In this document: positions 29,183 to 37,325 of the stretch, one piece after another | Numbering within the stretch: position 1 is the first letter of the stretch | How the letters are laid out: each line of letters opens with the position of its first letter | DNA from: an uncultured Prevotellaceae bacterium | GTDB taxonomy: Bacteria > Bacteroidota > Bacteroidia > Bacteroidales > Bacteroidaceae | DNA: 64,000 nucleotides | Reading direction: 5' to 3' | NCBI GenBank assembly: GCA_902776935.1 | Contig: CACYRS010000032.1 | Span: 1 to 64,000, forward strand | Translations under genes and position numbers: made by a program | The notes under the pieces: generated by a model | The model's database searches: none | What the model was told of the DNA's origin: nothing | Seen by the model: only the letters and a program-made list of their open reading frames with translations

Positions 29183-30277
29183 ATGAGATATTATATCATT
29201 ATTTCATTGATGCTGGTCTCATTACTGGCATCGGCACAGGAGAATCTACAGCGGGGCGCCATTGGCTCGAGTGAGAAGAAAACCTTCAAGACATTGAAGG
29301 AGAATCCAATAACAAGCGTGAAGAACCAGAATCGCAGCGGCACATGCTGGGACTATGCCACGCTGGGCTATTTCGAGAGCGAGATACTCCGTAAGACAGG
29401 TAAGACCTACGACCTCTGCGAAATGTTTGTGGTAAACAGAGACTATTTTGACAACGCCACTCATTATGTGCGCATGCACGGCTTTAGTCAGATATCAGAG
29501 GGCGGCTCCTGCGACGATGTACTTGAGGTAATCCGCCATTACGGCATCTGTCCCGAGAATGCCATGCCGGCACCAGGATCGCTGACAGGCGACTCGCTGG
29601 CCAACTTCAAAGTGTTCTTCCCAGAACTGGAGCGCATGGTGAGAAGCATTGTAAGAAAGGACATCAAGGAACCCCTACCCCATTGGCAGGACAGCGTCAT
29701 GGCGGTGATAGAGAAATATGTAGGCCGTTGTCCGGAGTCATTCGTCTACGAGGGAAAGACTTACACCCCGAAGTCGTTTGCCAAGAGTCTTGGCCTCAAC
29801 CTCGACGAATACGTGAGCCTCACCAGCTTCACACATCATCCGTTCTTCAAGTGGTTCGTCATCGAATCACCTTACAAATGGCGCCTGAAGCCAAGCTATA
29901 ACATTCCCATAGATCAACTGATGGACATCCTCGACAAAGCTCTAGATGCAGGCTATACTGTAGCATGGGGAGGTGATGTTTCAGGCAATTTCACCCGCAC
30001 AGGCCTGGCTATGCTGCCCGATAGCATTACTCCCACACAGCAGATGCGCCAAGAGCAATGGGACGATTGGCGCTTCACCTACGACCACGTGATGCTTATC
30101 TACGGAAAGGCCGTAGACGAAAAGGGAAAGCCATACTATATGGTGAAAAACTCATGGGGCAAGTGCGGACAATACAAAGGCATCTGGTATATGTCGCGCG
30201 ACTATATCGCACTCAATACCACCTACATCTTCCTTAACCGCAACGCACTACCCTCTTCCTCTATACCACGTTTATAG
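29183..30277 (+). CDS. C1-family cysteine peptidase (bleomycin-hydrolase type), exported
   Basis: From ATG 29183 the 364-aa protein has a signal peptide (IIISLMLVSLLASAQ). The papain-like active site is visible: Gln and Cys in KNQNRSGTCWDYATLG, His in WRFTYDHVMLIYGKA and Asn in MVKNSWGKCG. This spacing and the length fit aminopeptidase C/bleomycin hydrolase relatives, but here the enzyme should be periplasmic. The gene end overlaps the convergent dehydrogenase by 17 bases. Substrate unknown. Confidence 0.85.
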   Translation: MRYYIIISLMLVSLLASAQENLQRGAIGSSEKKTFKTLKENPITSVKNQNRSGTCWDYATLGYFESEILRKTGKTYDLCEMFVVNRDYFDNATHYVRMHGFSQISEGGSCDDVLEVIRHYGICPENAMPAPGSLTGDSLANFKVFFPELERMVRSIVRKDIKEPLPHWQDSVMAVIEKYVGRCPESFVYEGKTYTPKSFAKSLGLNLDEYVSLTSFTHHPFFKWFVIESPYKWRLKPSYNIPIDQLMDILDKALDAGYTVAWGGDVSGNFTRTGLAMLPDSITPTQQMRQEQWDDWRFTYDHVMLIYGKAVDEKGKPYYMVKNSWGKCGQYKGIWYMSRDYIALNTTYIFLNRNALPSSSIPRL

Positions 30278-31211
30278 GATGGGCGGAGAGAAAAGCCTGC
30301 ACGTTGCCGATGGCTATTGATACCAGGCGCGTGCGGGCTTCTTTTGTAGCCCAGGCGATATGAGGGGTGATAAACGCATTGACGCACGACAGAAGCGGAT
30401 TGTCGGCCCTTGGCGGTTCATCGCTTAACACGTCGGCACAAAAGGCTCTCAAGCGATTGGCGTTAAGCGAATCGGCAAGATCCTGATCATTAATAAGAGG
30501 TCCTCGCCCTGTATTGATAAGAACAGCCGAATGCTTCATCAGCTGGAGGGTACGGCTGTTGATGAGATGATGAGTTTTGGGGGTCAACGGGCAATGCAGG
30601 CTTACCACATCGCTCGACTGCAAAAGCTCATCAATCGGAAGTTTTGCAATGCCCGGCGGCAGGTCTTCGGCTCGTTTGCTTGTATATGCCACCACCTTCA
30701 TTCCGAAAGCCTGGGCGATGGCAGCCACCCGACGACCGATATTTCCGAGACCCACGATGCCGAAGGTCTTGCCAGCCAACTCCGTCAGTTCGGTATCCCA
30801 GTAGCAGAAGTCAGTATTTGATGACCATCGTCCGTCGCGGTTAAGATTGGCGTAATGCTCCGTGCGGTTGGTGACAGCCAACAGATGGGCAAACACCATC
30901 TGCACCACACTCTCTGTGCTGTAGGCAGGCACGTTGGTCACAATGATTCCAAGCTCGTGGGCTGCCTCTATATCTACCACGTTATATCCCGTAGCCAGCA
31001 CACCTATATACTTCAACTTAGGCAGCTGCTCTATCTCCGCCCTTCGCAGACACACCTTGTTAGTCAGCACTATGTCGGCATCCTTAGCCCTTTCTATCGT
31101 CTCCTCGGGTCTTGTGCGGTCGTAAACCGTTAGCTTTCCCATCTTTTCCAGCGCACCCCATGAGAGGTCGCCCGGATTAGCCGTATAGCCGTCGAGAATA
31201 ACTATAATCAT
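30261..31211 (-). CDS. D-2-hydroxyacid dehydrogenase (glycerate dehydrogenase-like)
   Basis: This 316-aa NAD-dependent enzyme reduces 2-keto acids such as hydroxypyruvate to D-2-hydroxy acids. It shows the nucleotide-binding GLGNIGRRVAAIAQAFGM (residues ~150), the catalytic Arg region NTGRGPLINDQDLA, Glu in LSDEPP and His in TPHIAWATKEAR. Layout matches HprA/GyaR. The exact substrate is inferred from general similarity. A promoter lies 24 bases upstream. Confidence 0.88.
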   Translation of the reverse strand: MIIVILDGYTANPGDLSWGALEKMGKLTVYDRTRPEETIERAKDADIVLTNKVCLRRAEIEQLPKLKYIGVLATGYNVVDIEAAHELGIIVTNVPAYSTESVVQMVFAHLLAVTNRTEHYANLNRDGRWSSNTDFCYWDTELTELAGKTFGIVGLGNIGRRVAAIAQAFGMKVVAYTSKRAEDLPPGIAKLPIDELLQSSDVVSLHCPLTPKTHHLINSRTLQLMKHSAVLINTGRGPLINDQDLADSLNANRLRAFCADVLSDEPPRADNPLLSCVNAFITPHIAWATKEARTRLVSIAIGNVQAFLSAHPINVV

Positions 31212-31234
31212 GTTTCTTCTTTTTTTTTCGTTGG

Positions 31235-31242
31235 CAAAGATA
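31235..31242 (-). promoter_or_regulatory. -7 box of the dehydrogenase gene
   Basis: The complement reads TATCTTTG, 24 bases from ATG 31211. Confidence 0.6.
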
Positions 31243-31338
31243 CGAAAAAACTATCAGTCTCCAAATAAAACGCGGAAATTGCTGTTGCAAATACTAGTTA
31301 AAATATTTAAAATCAAGTGTTGTATGATTTTTTGTGTG

Positions 31339-31346
31339 TAAATTTG
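31339..31346 (+). promoter_or_regulatory. -7 box of the potassium-uptake operon
   Basis: TAAATTTG matches the consensus. A GTG at 31352, the probable ancestral start of trkH, begins only six bases later, so the transcript would be leaderless. Confidence 0.6.
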
Positions 31347-31351
31347 AACCC

Positions 31352-31592
31352 GTGAATAAAAAGGACAGAACACAGAACGTGCTCTACCGCCAGAAACACG
31401 TAGAACCAATAATCAACGCGTATCTGGGGGGCTCTCTTTCTTGTCCTTTATGGCCTCGATATTCATGATTGTGAGTGCCGCCTTGGAATTTGGATTCCAG
31501 CTGACACACAGACAGGTGGAGGAACTCAAGTTGCTATGCTTCTGGGTGTGGATCACGTTCTTGATTGACCGCGGCAGTCGATACCTGTCATA
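31352..31592 (+). pseudogene. Broken N-terminal part of trkH
   Basis: Starting at GTG 31352 the frame reads NKKDRTQNVLYRQKHVEP and NAYLGG, then runs out of frame at a run of six G bases (31426-31431). One extra G would continue it as LSFLSFMASIFMIVSAAL, a membrane helix, and FWVWITFLIDRG, a second, ending at TAG 31591. The next frame begins at GTG 31593. This looks like the family's N-terminal membrane segment split by one lost base and by a further frame change or deletion before 31593. The core channel survives in the next entry. Confidence 0.6.
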
Positions 31593-33107
31593 GTGAATTT
31601 TGCTGGAATAGACGACAGCCATGGCATCATGAATATTCTCGACAACCGGGTGTTTCATGTTACGGTGCTGTTTCTGATTTCCGTCATCGACCTTTCCGAC
31701 GGAGTGATAAGGCTGTTGGGCCGTAAGATGAATCCGGCCCTGATGATGGCCGTCAGTTTCATGGTGTTTATTCTCATAGGCTCAGGTTTGCTGATGATGC
31801 CACGATGTGTGCACCCAGGCATTCATCTTCCGTGGATTGACTCCCTGTTCACAGCCACCAGCGCCGTCTGCGTGACAGGCCTCACCACCATAGATGTGCC
31901 TGGAACATTTACATATATCGGACAGTTCATCATCATGATGCTTATTCAGGTGGGAGGATTGGGAGTAATGACCATCACCAGTTTCTTCGCCCTTTTCTTC
32001 ATGGGTAACACCAGCCTTTACAACCAGATTCTGGTGCGCGACATGGTGAGCAGCAAATCGCTGGCATCGCTATGGTCGACGTTGCTTAACATCTTTGGCT
32101 TCACGGCTATCCTCGAGCTGCTTGGGGCTTTGACTATCTTTATGGACATACATGGCGAGATTGGTCTGGACCTTAAGCATGAACTGTTTTTCAGCGCGTT
32201 TCATTCTGTTTTAGCCTTCTGCAATGCAGGATTCTCTATTTACAAAGACGGACTGAGTTCACCTGTGCTGATGACGGGGAATTGCTGGCTTTACATCATC
32301 ATATCGCTGCTTATCATCTTGGGCGGTATCGGATATCCGGTATTAGTGAATCTTAAGATAAGTGCCTATAAAAAGGCACGTTTCTTCTGGAGAAAAATGC
32401 GTGGTGCCAACTATGCCAGCATGAGTATTCCCAACCTGTTTGACCTGAACACCAAGATTGTATTGCGCACCACAGGTCTGCTGATTCTTTTCGGTACTTT
32501 ACTTATCGGATTCTTTGAGTGGGACAACACCTTTTCCGGAATGCTGCCACATGAGAAAATCACCCAGGCATTCTTTAATGCTGTAAGTCCTCGAACGGCA
32601 GGTTTCATCAGCGTGGATCTGGGCAGTATGTGCATTCAGTCGATTCTCATATATACACTGCTCATGTGGATTGGAGGAGCATCGCAGTCAACAGCCGGTG
32701 GTGTGAAGGTTAATACCTTTGCTGTAGCCTTCTTCAATGTACGATCCATCGTACACGGGACCACTCGTGTGGAGTTTGCAGGCAGGGAACTCTCGATTGA
32801 CTCCATCCGTCGAGCCAATGTAGCAGTCTTTGCCAGTCTCTTTGTATTGTTCTGCTTCGTATTCACCATAACCATCATCGAACCACAGCTGCCATTGAAA
32901 GCGATTGTCTTCGAGTGTGTTTCAGCCTTCGCAACGGTTGGTTCGTCGCTGGGCATCACCTCCGAACTGCAATACACCAGCAAGGTGCTTATCATCCTTC
33001 TGATGTTCTTAGGTCGTGTGGGAGTGGTGACGTTGGCACAGGCACTACTCAAGCAGTATAAAAATCAGAATTACAAATTACCTCAAGACAATATTATTAT
33101 CTCATGA
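31593..33107 (+). CDS. trkH: TrkH/KtrB potassium transporter, core without intact N-terminus
   Basis: The 504-aa frame contains the full pore part of a TrkH/KtrB K+ transporter: four pore loops TSAVCVTGLTTID, FCNAGFSIYKDG, VSPRTAGFISVDL and FATVGSSLGIT, each with the filter Gly, and the connecting helices. The N-terminal segment upstream is split among other frames (see previous entry), so the true product may be shortened or absent. The first residues (NFAGIDDSHGIMN) are probably not a natural start. The stop overlaps the trkA ATG (ATGA), so the pair is an operon for K+ uptake. Confidence 0.8.
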   Translation: MNFAGIDDSHGIMNILDNRVFHVTVLFLISVIDLSDGVIRLLGRKMNPALMMAVSFMVFILIGSGLLMMPRCVHPGIHLPWIDSLFTATSAVCVTGLTTIDVPGTFTYIGQFIIMMLIQVGGLGVMTITSFFALFFMGNTSLYNQILVRDMVSSKSLASLWSTLLNIFGFTAILELLGALTIFMDIHGEIGLDLKHELFFSAFHSVLAFCNAGFSIYKDGLSSPVLMTGNCWLYIIISLLIILGGIGYPVLVNLKISAYKKARFFWRKMRGANYASMSIPNLFDLNTKIVLRTTGLLILFGTLLIGFFEWDNTFSGMLPHEKITQAFFNAVSPRTAGFISVDLGSMCIQSILIYTLLMWIGGASQSTAGGVKVNTFAVAFFNVRSIVHGTTRVEFAGRELSIDSIRRANVAVFASLFVLFCFVFTITIIEPQLPLKAIVFECVSAFATVGSSLGITSELQYTSKVLIILLMFLGRVGVVTLAQALLKQYKNQNYKLPQDNIIIS

Positions 33108-33791
33108 AGTGTATAATTATCGGATTAGGAACTTACGGCAGGGTGCTAGTCGACGAGTTGTCGGCTCTGGGCCATGAGGTCATTGCTGTTGACAATGATG
33201 CCAATCGTGTAGAGAGAGTAAAGGATATGTGCGAGGCCGCATTTCAGATTGAAGCCACCGAAGAACTATCACTATCGGTACTTCCGCTGAAGAAGGTCGA
33301 TGTCGTGGTTGTTGCCATCGGACAGAATCTTGGTGCCTCGGTAAGAGTGGTTGCCCTGCTGAAGAAGTTGGGCGTACAGCACATCTATGCCCGTGCCATC
33401 GACTATGTTCACAAAAACATCCTGCAGGCGTTCGACATTGATAAGATAATCATCCCCAGAGGAACGTGCTGCCCGTTCGCTGGTACGCGAGATGGAACTG
33501 GGGGTAAGAATACAGCTTTTCCGAGTAGACAATAACTATTGTGTATTTAAATTGAGAATACCTAAGCAGTTTATAGGATTGTCGCCCAATGACCTTCATC
33601 TCAAAGAAGAGTTTAACCTGAAGATCATAGCAATAAAAAAGCCGAAGAAGGTACAGAACTTTATCGGCATTGAGTATAATGAACCCGAAGTAGTCAATGT
33701 CGCAGAAAGAGAAGAACCGTTGAAGGTCAACGACGAGCTTGTATGCTACGGCAAAGAGTCGGACTTCAGGAAGCTATGCAAATTGCTTTGA
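33104..33791 (+). pseudogene. trkA: TrkA/KtrA potassium regulatory subunit with a frameshift
   Basis: The first frame (33104) begins MKCIIIGLGTYGRVLVDELS, the Rossmann NAD-binding site of RCK proteins, and reads normally to DIDKIIIP. At CCCC (33454-33457) one base too many shifts the frame; it ends at 33535 with unrelated residues (RGTCCPFAGTRDG). With one C fewer it would read PEERAARSLVREMELGVRIQ and join the second frame (33492-33791), which is an intact RCK C-terminal domain ending DFRKLCKLL. Joined length, about 228 aa, is normal for the family. The gene is therefore broken, or the base is an error. Confidence 0.8.
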
Positions 33792-33880
33792 ATATGTCCT
33801 TGATCTATCATAAAAGCACAAAAAACGGGGTAAAGACATGAGAAAAATCATAAAATTCGAAAAAAAATCGGGAAATATTT

Positions 33881-33909
33881 TTGTAATTGGCTGAAAATTA
33901 GTACCTTTG
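33881..33909 (+). promoter_or_regulatory. Promoter of the HU gene
   Basis: TTG at 33881 and TACCTTTG at 33902-33909 form a -33/-7 pair with 18-base spacing. The ATG at 33969 is 60 bases downstream, a longer leader than most here. No terminator hairpin is visible after trkA. Confidence 0.65.
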
Positions 33910-33968
33910 CAGTCCGAAATCGAATAATATATCGGTATACATTATTAATATATAGAGAAAAAACAGAA

Positions 33969-34244
33969 ATGACAAAAGCAGAAATCATCAAGAAGATCTC
34001 AGCAGAGACCGGTCTCGGCAACAAGGAAGTTGCTGTGGTGGTAGAGGCGTTCATGGAAGAAGTGCGCAATAGTCTGGCAGACGAGCGTGAGAACGTCTAC
34101 CTGCGTGGCTTCGGCACATTCCATGTAAAGCGTCGCGCTGCCAAGACCGCACGTAACATCTCGAAGAACACCACCATCATGGTAGAGGCTCACGACTATC
34201 CCGCTTTCAAGCCGGCTAAGAGCTTCCTGGATAAAATGAAGTAA
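33969..34244 (+). CDS. HU/IHF-family DNA-binding protein
   Basis: This 91-aa protein has the DNABII fold: N-terminal helices (TKAEIIKKISAETGLGNKEV), the beta-saddle with VYLRGFGTFHVKRRAAKTAR, and the DNA arm region ending FKPAKSFLDKMK. It bends DNA and shapes the nucleoid. It is followed 21 bases later by a very basic 29-aa protein gene and then RNase G. Confidence 0.93.
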   Translation: MTKAEIIKKISAETGLGNKEVAVVVEAFMEEVRNSLADERENVYLRGFGTFHVKRRAAKTARNISKNTTIMVEAHDYPAFKPAKSFLDKMK

Positions 34245-34265
34245 TCAATTTAAATAGTTACAATT

Positions 34266-34355
34266 ATGCCAAACGGAAAAAAGAAGAAGGGCCACAAGAT
34301 GGCTACTCACAAGCGTAAGAAGAGACTGCGCAAGAATCGTCATAAGAGCAAGTAA
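34266..34355 (+). CDS. AURKAIP1/COX24-like very basic mini protein (29 aa)
   Basis: The short frame encodes MPNGKKKKGHKMATHKRKKR followed by LRKNRHKSK. Such peptides are annotated in Bacteroidetes as AURKAIP1/COX24-domain proteins, related to the mitochondrial ribosomal protein mS38, and are presumed to bind the small ribosomal subunit. The gene lies 21 bases after HU and 110 bases before the RNase G start, in the same direction. Function is known only by family likeness. Confidence 0.8.
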   Translation: MPNGKKKKGHKMATHKRKKRLRKNRHKSK

Positions 34356-34465
34356 GCTCTGGACGAGTGCAAGGAAATGAAAGGAGTGTGTCGGCAATCC
34401 GAAGAGGATGCGACGCACCCTTTCGAGTTTTTAACAAGTCAAGAGAAAACGTAAAAAAAAAGACA

Positions 34466-36040
34466 ATGACAAGCGAAGTGATCATCGATGTGCAACCGAA
34501 GGACATCTCCATCGCCCTGCTCGAAGACAAGACACTGGTGGAATACCAGAAAGAGCAGCGCACACAGTCGTTCTCGGTGGGCAACATCTACGTGGCAAAG
34601 GTGAAGAAACTGATGCCCGGACTCAACGCCTGTTTCGTTGACGTGGGAGCAGAACGAGTGGCGTTCCTGCACTATCTTGACTTAGGTGCTCAATATAGCT
34701 CATACGAAAAATACCTTAAACAGGTAATGAGCGACAGAAAGAAACTATATCCCATCCAGAAGGCCAATATCCTGCCCAAGCTGCCAAAGGAAGGCAGCAT
34801 AGCAAATACGCTGAAGGTTGGCGACGAGGTGCTCGTACAGATCGTGAAGGAACCCATCAACACCAAGGGACCACGACTGACATGCGAACTAAGCTTCGCA
34901 GGAAGATACCTCGTACTAATGCCTTTTGAGGATACCGTTTCTGTATCGACAAAGATTAAGAAAGGCGAAGAGCGCAGCCGACTAAAACAGCTCATACAGA
35001 GCATCAAACCCAAGAACTTCGGTGTGATAGTACGAACCGTAGCTGAGGGAAAGCGGGCTGCAGAACTTGATGCCGAACTTAAAATCCTGCTCAAGCGTTG
35101 GGAAGACACTATAACCAAAGTGCAGAAGACTACTGAGAGACCTCAGCTGTGCTTTGAGGAACAGAGTCGGGCAGTGGCTTTGCTGCGAGACCTGTTTAAC
35201 CCATCCTACGATGGCATTCATATCAACAATGCCGAGATGTGCCAGCAAGTACAGGAATATCTCGGACTGATTGCCCCGGAGAAGAAAGACATCGTCAAGC
35301 TCTACAATGGCAGGGTGCCTATCTTCGACAATTTCAACGTTACCAAGCAGCTGAAGTCAGGATTCGGCAAGACCGTGAACTATCAGCACGGAGCCTATCT
35401 TATCATCGAACACACGGAAGCCATGCATGTGGTGGATGTAAACAGCGGAACACGTCTGAAGAAAGAGAATGGCCAGGAAGCCAATGCCTTAGAGACCAAC
35501 CTCGGAGCTGCCGATGAGTTGGCAAGACAACTGAGACTACGAGACATGGGAGGAATCATCGTAGTGGACTTCGTGGACATGAAGTTGGCCGAAGACCGTC
35601 AGATACTCTACGAGAGGATGTGTAAGAACATGCAGAAAGACCGCGCCAAGCACAACATCCTGCCGCTTTCGAAGTTCGGACTCATGCAGATCACACGACA
35701 GAGAGTAAGACCTGCGATGGACGTGAATGTCGAAGAAGACTGTCCCACCTGTCACGGTAGTGGAAAAATCAAGTCGAGCATACTCTTCACAGACCAGCTG
35801 GAGAGCAAGATTGACCGCCTAGTCAATAATATAGGAATACGCAAGTTCTACCTGCACGTTCACCCCTACGTGGCTGCATATATCAATAAGGGCATGGTTA
35901 GCCTGAAGATGAAATGGCAGATGAAATACGGACTGGGAGTAAAAATCGTGGCATCACAGAAACTGGCGTTCCTGCAGTATGAATTCTATGACGCTGATAA
36001 TCAGTTCATAGACATGAAGGAAGAGATTGAGACTACGTAA
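34466..36040 (+). CDS. rng: Ribonuclease G (Rne/Rng family)
   Basis: RNase G cuts single-stranded RNA, including 16S rRNA precursor ends. The 524-aa protein starts at ATG 34466 (MTSEVIIDVQPKDI); the frame is open from 34367 but the upstream part is not family-like. It has the S1-type domain (GNIYVAKVKKLMPGLNACFVD near residue 40, given in part), the catalytic Asp region IIVVDFVDM, and the zinc-link CPTCHGSGKI. Length is right for RNase G, shorter than RNase E. It is placed behind HU and the COX24-like gene. Confidence 0.93.
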   Translation: MTSEVIIDVQPKDISIALLEDKTLVEYQKEQRTQSFSVGNIYVAKVKKLMPGLNACFVDVGAERVAFLHYLDLGAQYSSYEKYLKQVMSDRKKLYPIQKANILPKLPKEGSIANTLKVGDEVLVQIVKEPINTKGPRLTCELSFAGRYLVLMPFEDTVSVSTKIKKGEERSRLKQLIQSIKPKNFGVIVRTVAEGKRAAELDAELKILLKRWEDTITKVQKTTERPQLCFEEQSRAVALLRDLFNPSYDGIHINNAEMCQQVQEYLGLIAPEKKDIVKLYNGRVPIFDNFNVTKQLKSGFGKTVNYQHGAYLIIEHTEAMHVVDVNSGTRLKKENGQEANALETNLGAADELARQLRLRDMGGIIVVDFVDMKLAEDRQILYERMCKNMQKDRAKHNILPLSKFGLMQITRQRVRPAMDVNVEEDCPTCHGSGKIKSSILFTDQLESKIDRLVNNIGIRKFYLHVHPYVAAYINKGMVSLKMKWQMKYGLGVKIVASQKLAFLQYEFYDADNQFIDMKEEIETT

Positions 36041-36043
36041 ATC

Positions 36044-37228
36044 ATGTTGGGGCTCAAAGTGATATTCTGGGTGTGTGTGTTGGTGGTCTTCTATACCTAC
36101 TTAGGCTATGGGATGCTACTGTGGCTCATCATAAAAATCAAGAGACTCGTAAAGGGGAAGCAGTCCCCTACCCCAATGCCCGCTGACGATGAGTTGCCCA
36201 CGATGACCCTCATGATATGCGCCTACAATGAACAAGACGTAGTAAGAGACAAAATGCAGAATACCCGCGCCCTGGACTATCCGAAGGATAAGTTCAGGGT
36301 GATGTGGGTGACTGATGGCAGCAACGACCGTACTAATGAGTTGCTGAAAGAATATCCCGAAGTAGATATCGTCTTCTCGCCAGAGCGAAGAGGAAAATCC
36401 GCCGCCCTGAAACACGGACTCAGGGAGGTGAAGACGCAATATGTGGCATTTACAGATGCTAACACGATGATAAACAGCGGTGCAATGAAAGAGATAGCAA
36501 GGCTGTTTATCGATAAAAGCGTGGGGTGCGTGAGTGGCGAAAAACGTGTAGCAGCACGCAAGGAAGGTGAGGTGGCTGCTGAGGGAGAAGGCCTGTACTG
36601 GCGCTATGAGAGCACGCTGAAGAGATGGGACTCTGAGCTCTACTCTGCCATGGGAGCAGCTGGAGAATTATATGCCATTGACCCCAAACTAGTGCGAGAA
36701 GTGCCTGACAACGCATTGCTCGACGACTTTATGATGTCTATGTTTATTGTCGACGACGGCAAGCGCATCGCCTACTCTCCCAATGCCTACGCAATGGAAT
36801 ACGGCTCGGCAGATATCCATGAAGAGTCGAAGCGCAAACGACGTATCGCAGCAGGAGGACTGCAGAGCATCTGGTGGCTGAGAAGGATGCTCAACCCGCT
36901 ACGACAGCCATTAGTGGCTTTCCAATATATCAGCCATAGAGTGCTCAGATGGAGCCTCACGCCTATTGCTATGGTTATCCTGTTGATTGTCAACGCCATA
37001 CTCGTAGCGATGGAAGCAGGAACGGTATATACCATGATACTGGCGATGCAGATAATATTGTATCTCGGCGCTCTGGCAGGATATCTCTTAAGCCGTTGCG
37101 GAAAGAAGAACAAACTGCTGTATACAGCCTACTATTTCGTGTTTATGAACCTCAACGTGTTCCGCGGAATGGCATATCTCAAAACCCATAGTAACAGCGG
37201 CACTTGGGAAAAAGCAAAAAGAAGTTGA
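36044..37228 (+). CDS. Family 2 glycosyltransferase, membrane-anchored
   Basis: This 394-aa protein has an N-terminal membrane helix (VIFWVCVLVVFYTYLGYGML), a GT2 catalytic domain with ICAYNEQDVV, WVTDGSNDRT, the DxD-like FTDANT and the acceptor-side LLDDFMMS, and two or three C-terminal membrane helices (after residue 300). It resembles processive polysaccharide synthases of the cellulose/hyaluronan type. The sugar product is unknown. It begins three bases after the RNase G stop. Confidence 0.85.
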   Translation: MLGLKVIFWVCVLVVFYTYLGYGMLLWLIIKIKRLVKGKQSPTPMPADDELPTMTLMICAYNEQDVVRDKMQNTRALDYPKDKFRVMWVTDGSNDRTNELLKEYPEVDIVFSPERRGKSAALKHGLREVKTQYVAFTDANTMINSGAMKEIARLFIDKSVGCVSGEKRVAARKEGEVAAEGEGLYWRYESTLKRWDSELYSAMGAAGELYAIDPKLVREVPDNALLDDFMMSMFIVDDGKRIAYSPNAYAMEYGSADIHEESKRKRRIAAGGLQSIWWLRRMLNPLRQPLVAFQYISHRVLRWSLTPIAMVILLIVNAILVAMEAGTVYTMILAMQIILYLGALAGYLLSRCGKKNKLLYTAYYFVFMNLNVFRGMAYLKTHSNSGTWEKAKRS

Positions 37229-37243
37229 TTTTTTTATGTATTA

Positions 37244-37275
37244 TTTGGTTATTTCAAAAAAATTACGTACTTTTG
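37244..37275 (+). promoter_or_regulatory. Promoter of the hybrid histidine kinase gene
   Basis: TTTG (37244-37247) and TACTTTTG (37268-37275) have the usual 20-base spacing. The ATG at 37326 is 51 bases downstream. Confidence 0.7.
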
Positions 37276-37325
37276 TACCCAAATAGACCAAATAGATATA
37301 TACAAAACTTTCTTGCTAAAGTTTA

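Noticed and set aside
34367..34465. RNase G start at 34367
   Set aside because: The first 33 residues are not family-like and sit in the gap after the COX24-like gene. ATG 34466 begins the known N-terminus.
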